Source: Taenia hydatigena (lineage: Eukaryota > Platyhelminthes > Cestoda > Cyclophyllidea > Taeniidae). From it: 64,000 bases of DNA. Below the pieces are notes generated by a model. That model was not told where the DNA came from, made no database searches, and saw only the letters and a program-made list of their open reading frames with translations. Both the position numbers and the translations under genes were made by a program. The stretch is from positions 14,492,148-14,556,147 of the forward strand of contig JADWOT020000009.1 of the NCBI GenBank assembly GCA_036345935.2, read 5' to 3'. How positions within the stretch are numbered: position 1 is the first letter of the stretch; each line of letters begins with the position of its first letter. Of the stretch, positions 58,701 through 64,000 are shown in pieces.

Positions 58701-61700
58701 TCAGGGTTGGAAGGAGCAGCAATAGGGGAGAGCAAAATGAACCGAGGAAGGGTGCGGGCAAATTTATTGTGTAACTACCATGGACTTTTCACCTATTACC
58801 CGGAATGGCCATCTAAAATTATAATTACATAACGCTTTATCCTTTTGAGTAAGATCAACAATGATCAATTACTTTTGAAGCATAAATATTATTTCTAATA
58901 AAAATTAAGGTTTTAAATAAAGCAAATCCATTTGCGTAAAACAAAACTTCATTAGACAACATAGTTCGTGTTAATGTGAGCAGTTTTGCATTCGATCTTA
59001 CAAACTGCATTCATTCTCGTTGAATTGGCCAAAATTGTAAACAATTCCACAAACTCTACCTTCATTCTTGCCAATGTAAGCAGAATTTTCATCTATATCA
59101 CAAATGTCACTATTATCTTGCTGATATGAGAAGAATCTTAAGACATTTAACAAGCACTACTTCCATTATCGCCAATGTGAGCAGAGTGGCTTTGCTGCGC
59201 TTTGGAAATAAACTTAAAATAGCTAATGCCTGGATAATTGGCATAAGAGTAGTGAGCTGCCTCGAGTCTAGGAATTCGGATAACCAGCCTTCTGAGGCTC
59301 ATAATAGTTGATGAGCGTTAGAACGCGTTTGAACTTATCGTTTGATAGTCTAGCAGCCAAACATATCAGAGAATTGTTATTTTCTGCCACAGTATATTGC
59401 AGCTATTAGTCACATCCTAAAAATTTGGCAGCTGCTGCCGAGTAGCCTTCAGCCTACCCAAAACCTTCCCTACACCACCATTTGACGCATAAAACGCCCG
59501 TGTTTTAAGACAAGCACCAGTACTAATGCCAGTTCAATATGTGTATCATATTGTTGGTCTTAAGCACAATGCACTAACAGGGATAGACGAGCAGGAGGTT
59601 AGAGCATCTCTCTCGCTTTCCACAACAAGTTCAAGATAGACACGATTTGTCAAGTGTGAATTTTGGCCTTCTTGGATGGATGTGGGAACCAGGACTAAAC
59701 AATAATTGGGAGTTGATAAGTGCAATTGGCCACAGCTGTGATGATCAGTAGCTCCTGGTGGTGTGAGGCATCTGGGAGTCCGAGCTAATGGTGGTCATCA
59801 GATGATAGACTGTCTGAGGTTCCTTGGCTAAGATACATCCTATCATCTGCAATAATGAGAATTATATTCCCGCCTAATCACATAGTTTGGAACAAGTTCT
59901 TCCATACATGAATGCGTGCATAAGCTCTCCATCGACTGCCATATTTCAGGAGTTACTTTTGCGAAATCTTGCATGTAGGTGTTCTGTGAATTTCAGCAGC
60001 AGGTTTAGCCGTAATCACGGCACAAATTCAAAACGACTGCCACTTAAGATGTGCTGAGTCCTTACTGATCATATCAATCACCGTGTAACGCAATGTCTCC
60101 TACCAAGTTTCTACCCTGCAACATTAGGCTTGACGAATTCGGTCGGTTCTTCTGCAGGCAATCATCACACCTTAACATCTCGTCATGCCTGTTCAGCTCT
60201 CAATACAAATGCGTAGTCACGACTAGTCAAGGACACGAAAGCTACGTTCTATATGTTTCGTCCATTCGCGACGCAGCACGGCATCGCGAATAAATAAGGC
60301 GCACAGAGTAATCAGCGGCGATCCTGCACGTCTTCATTCAAGCAGTAATGTGTACAAGTATACTAGGTTACAGGTTCTCAGGATAGCAGGCGCATTAAAA
60401 GGTCCCTCAGACAAATAACTCCTACGTTTTTAAAAGCCAACAAAAGCGAAGATTGTCTCGAAAATTGGGAGCAACTTGGGAAAGCTGGCACAGTTCGGTG
60501 AGCTTTACTTAGGTGTCTACATCGCCTTTGTTTTCGACCAAAGATGTGTCTACCAATTCTCTGCATTCAAGTTACACGCAGTGATGAGGACAGATGCAGT
60601 CAGAGTCTGCACTTTCACATCAAGCGCACTGCGAGCACGTTGTAAGTTCCCAGGCATTCGCTTAGTTCTCCACCGAAATAGATCACTGCGGATGTACAAT
60701 GTTCCCAAGGTCGTACGAAAACACCACCTTGCACTCGAAGACGCTTCTTCAAATGTAAGATGCACATGTGAGCAAATTCATCCATAATATGCATGCTTGT
60801 TTGCGGAGACTATGCTAGGTTAGCAATGGATAAAGCATATTAAATGGACTAGCACACGTATTGATCTGAATGATGATGGCCTGCACAGCAAGTGGTCAAA
60901 TTAAGCCGATTCCAATCCATGCCAATCACTTCGTAGCATTACTTTTTCGATAATTAGAACGACTTTTGCATCTCAGTTTACGTCTTTTCGGCATGATCCA
61001 GCAAGCATACACAAGTATTGCCTGACTTGCTCGGTGTGTCGCAGAGCCCTTGAAATGCTCCCTTGGCACTAAAAAGCGAGAGAAACTGCAGGACCTGTGT
61101 ACCATTTTTATTCATGCCTATCAACAGTGATCAAAGCCCTTTGTAAAGTTCCAAAGCAGCAAAATTTGTTTTTTTTTATGTTTGTATGCTTTGGGTTACT
61201 CCTTATTTACACGATCAGTGCCCATATTTGTGAGCAGGCGTCTGTTCAATTCTGACTCAATACAGTGTGTGCTCTGCTACTCAGCCATAGCTTTGGCATC
61301 CCATGCAAACTTCTGATAAATTCATGCTCCATTTCACCATTATGCAGTCCAACGAAACGCAAGTTCAGAAATACGCCTGTACTGCACAGAATACATTGCA
61401 GAATACTTTACATGGGAGGAGAGATGCAATATCGCACGCGCTCACGTCATCTCTGTCGACATTACTTCGTTCGTTTAACGTAGTTCATAACTACTATTTA
61501 TAGCAACGCCTTGATTGCTTCGACGTTGCAGATTGCTCGAGTAAAATGTGGCCACTTGCTATTTTGTTAGCAAAGCATGTGAATTTCTGGGAGGTCTTGT
61601 GCTGATCCTATGCCTCCTCAATGCATCTGATGACAGTACGAATTGAGTGCGCGGTGCGTGATGCTTGACACTTTACTGCGTAAAAGAAGTCAAACCGGCA

Positions 61701-62380
61701 CTGGTGAGGGACGTATCTTACTATGCAAAATTAATCAAGTTTTACTGAGTCGATGCGATTAAATAAACTTTGCAATCCATCGCTTTGCATTAAAGCGCGC
61801 CTGTTGTTAAAATATTTACAGTGAGTCACAACTAAACACTTCAGCACTTTATGGAACTTTACTAGAAATTCAAAATACTTTGCTATGAGCACAGAAGCGG
61901 TTCATTATTGCTAATGCTTGCATTACTGCTATTTGAAAATCTATTCTCGAGACGAAGCGAAAAAATAGTAGTGGATAGTATACATGATATCTAGTTCGAT
62001 TCAGATCGTTAATGATGAGCACCTTCCTCCTTCTGGGCAACGGCAACGCTAGTGACGTGGTGAGAGAGTAGCTAACACAAGTTCCACCGGGACCGATGAC
62101 TTCGCTTTTGCAGGTTTCCTACCAATTCGACTTTTGTGACTGCTATCACGTAAGCCTATCCTGCATTTCATTGCTTCATCTATTTCAATTGATTCAGGCT
62201 CTTAAGCATTGCAATAAACTGTCGAATTGTTATGATAGGCGTTGTATTCGTAGTGGTCATTCATGTTTCATTTTATTGATAGCTGTATAGGTTTACTGTG
62301 GAGCAAAAGAAATATACCAAAGACTGATGTAAGGAGCGTTAGTGCTAATCAGAATCTGGAGCCTAACAGAAGAAGCATCT
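52766..62380. other. no supported gene, except the dispersed repeat at 54-55 kb
   Basis: Short open frames only. A minus-strand piece at about 56.14-56.24 kb (LEDFSPDSYYVRVLNCCRRS, after acceptor CAAATTCAG) resembles the last strands of a fibronectin module and might belong to the gene at 46.5 kb. A minus-strand frame at 60550-60765 has a possible donor (GAATTG/GTAGAC). Neither is strong enough to call. Confidence 0.35.
54055..54867 (+). repeat. dispersed repeat, copy 2
   Basis: Second copy of the element at 24200-25007. Alignable landmarks include AACTAATCAAAGACAG (about 54215), GAAAGTGCTTCTTAGTGCTC (54308), AAGCGATTTCTTCGTAAT (54387), CTATGAGCTCCGAC (54486), GATCATAGTCGCTAG (54531) and CATGGCATGCAGGCAT (54798). 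After about 54867 the sequence no longer matches copy 1. Confidence 0.75.
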
Positions 62381-62381
62381 C

Positions 62382-63262
62382 ATAATTTCCCTTTATCTCT
62401 CCCACCTTCACTCCTCATGCATTATTCCCTATTCACTCCTTTCTCTCCAAATATCACATCATTCGTTCTCCCTCGTCCGTCTTTGCCATTCATTCAAGCA
62501 TCCACCATGCCTCTTGAGCCTTCCTGCCTTCTTTCATTTCTCTCAATTACTCAGCACTACCACCGGTCACTCAAGCCATGCCATTCAACACTCTCTGCCG
62601 CCTACACATTCATCACCACCAGCGCTACTTACATGATACTAATAGAACTACAGTCCTCCCTCTCTCTATCCCACCTCTTTTACCCACGCCTTATCCCCTC
62701 TCACCCTTCTTTTTCAACCTTCTCTCCAAACACCCCTTCATTCCTCAGTGCTCACCATGCTTCCACCCCATTTATTCATTCATTCACGCGTTCATCGTTT
62801 CATTCCTTTTCGCAACCACCCACCCTGCCTCCTTCCTCCCATTTACCCAGCACCACCACATCCACCATCAGCACCACCAGTCATTCATTCAAACCATGTC
62901 ATTTAGCACACCCAATTTACTTCCCTATCTTTCCTTCTACCAACCTTTTGACACACCACCACCGACAGCACTACTTTCATCTCAGTAGTACACCTACTGC
63001 CCTCTATTCTCTCGCACACACGCACACCCTCACCCAATCAAGCAAACTCCTTCATTCAAACCGCATTAACCCGATGTTTCTTTTTCTGCGTCCCACTACT
63101 GCTGCTGCTGCTGCTGGACTACTTCAGGTCCCTCTCATTCCTTCCCTCCCTCCCTCCCATGCATTGGCAGTCTCCTGTTACCTACACCCCTTTATCTATT
63201 CACAATTTTCTTCCTTCCCTTCTCCATTCATTCAGACATTACTTCATTCACTGTAGGTCCTT
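62382..63262 (+). repeat. long G-poor pyrimidine-rich tract
   Basis: About 880 bases with very few G residues on the plus strand, full of CATTCATT, CCTCCCT, CACCAC and TTCCTTCC runs and a (CTG)6 at about 63100. Stop codons need purines and are therefore rare, which explains the 304-codon open frame over 62342-63256. Its predicted protein is a low-complexity mix of S, T, P, H, L and F without a domain. Confidence 0.7.
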
Positions 63263-63597
63263 CACCTTCTTTCTGTTTCGTTTCCAGTGATGACCTTTTG
63301 CTTCTCTGCCTGCATGTTTGGGCGTTCACATGGTGAAACAAGTGAATGTTGCTATCGATCGCATCACATGCTCAAACTAAGCGTCACTGTGACAACTGCT
63401 AGTCTGACGTTATTTACTGCTCTTTTTCTGTTTGTCTACCTCGCAGTTACCCTTTTCGGTTTCTTTGATGACCTTCAATTGCGTTTTTTCTTTGTTGTCT
63501 GGACTTCAACAGACATTATGGGCCTTGTGTTGAGAGAAAGTAGGTACTAGTCTTTACACACACACACCTCTACTAGCGATAACGACGTGCAGGTTGC

Positions 63598-63858
63598 CAA
63601 AGAAGAAGAGCAGTCTGTCACAGGGCACTACAGACAGATGATCATGTAGAAATAGAAGAAGTCAAAGAGGAGGTGGACCTGACAGAAGCGTCTGATGTAA
63701 AGCTCATCAGATTGCAGCTGATGCTCAGTTTCTTCGCCTTGCCTAGAAGTCATCCGATGAGGCGGAAGCCGCGGTGCATAGAAATGAAAGAAGTCACTAC
63801 CGCAGACATGAGCTATGCAATGGCCGAACTTGCAGATGAGTGCAAATGGAAGGAATGA
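63598..63858 (+). CDS. possible exon, acidic (candidate)
   Basis: After an acceptor-like ACGACGTGCAG the plus strand is open to a TGA at 63856, passing through DHVEIEEVKEEVDLTEASDV and TADMSYAMAELADECKWKE. The local sequence is strongly purine-rich, so the acidic/lysine composition may just follow from the bases. No donor or partner exon identified. Confidence 0.2.
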   Translation, partial: QRRRAVCHRALQTDDHVEIEEVKEEVDLTEASDVKLIRLQLMLSFFALPRSHPMRRKPRCIEMKEVTTADMSYAMAELADECKWKE

Positions 63859-64000
63859 GATGGCGTGGGTGACGCAAAGGACATTTGCGCTGAAGAAAAA
63901 GAAAGAGGAATGCAAAGATTTGTTCAAAGAAGGAAAAAAAAGTAAAGTGAATAGGAGAAGGGGAAAGAGGTGAAAAGGGAAAACGCGCACTATCAGCGGC

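Noticed and set aside
62342..63256. 304-codon open frame, the longest of the window
   Set aside because: It follows from the lack of G in a pyrimidine-rich tract. The product is low-complexity S/T/P/H/L with no domain, and simple runs such as CATTCATT underlie it.

Overview
The window is nuclear DNA of a multicellular animal, not a bacterium. There are no long open frames, no ribosome-binding sites and no operons. The recognisable proteins are metazoan, and their coding pieces are cut by GT-AG (and at least one GC-AG) introns. Several introns are only about 41-85 bp long, beside others of more than a kilobase, and a short internal tract of TTAGGG-type telomere repeats is present. This combination fits a parasitic flatworm (tapeworm or fluke) best, but that placement is an inference and no diagnostic marker was seen.

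Left end (about 1.2-9.5 kb, minus strand): a chain of at least eighteen exons of a large secreted/membrane receptor. It ends, for this window, in a GPS autoproteolysis motif (CECTHLTTF) followed about 30 residues later by a first membrane segment. Spacing and order fit the polycystin-1 / receptor-for-egg-jelly family: REJ-like ectodomain, GAIN, GPS, TM1. Splice phases can be followed through several multi-exon blocks, so the gene looks intact there, although some junctions remain unresolved. The PLAT domain and remaining membrane segments must lie beyond coordinate 1. More 5' exons probably lie between 10 and 15 kb, but only weak candidates are visible.

Middle-left (19.6-28.1 kb): a small C-terminal exon with its AATAAA signal (19.7 kb, minus), an unplaced exon at 20.5 kb, and three phase-consistent exons of EXOSC10/Rrp6, the nuclear exosome 3'-5' exonuclease (27.1-28.1 kb, minus). 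A decayed, inverted partial copy of the first of these EXOSC10 exons lies at 25.0-25.3 kb on the plus strand. It starts exactly where a 0.8-kb dispersed repeat ends. A second copy of that repeat is 30 kb away at 54.0-54.9 kb. Degenerate telomere repeats lie close by at 22.6 kb.

Middle (28-46 kb): almost gene-free. The main structure is a strongly diverged tandem array of about 48-bp units (37.4-40.5 kb). Inside it a 685-bp block is directly duplicated, with the only N of the window exactly at the junction.

Right part (46-64 kb): one complete fibronectin type III module on a symmetric phase 1-1 exon (46.4-46.7 kb, minus), an unrecognised 63-residue exon (50.8-51.0 kb, minus), a fold-back inverted repeat (51.6/52.5 kb), and a long G-poor pyrimidine tract (62.4-63.3 kb) that produces a spurious 304-codon open frame. 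Most of the remainder is intron or intergenic sequence in which I see no supported gene.
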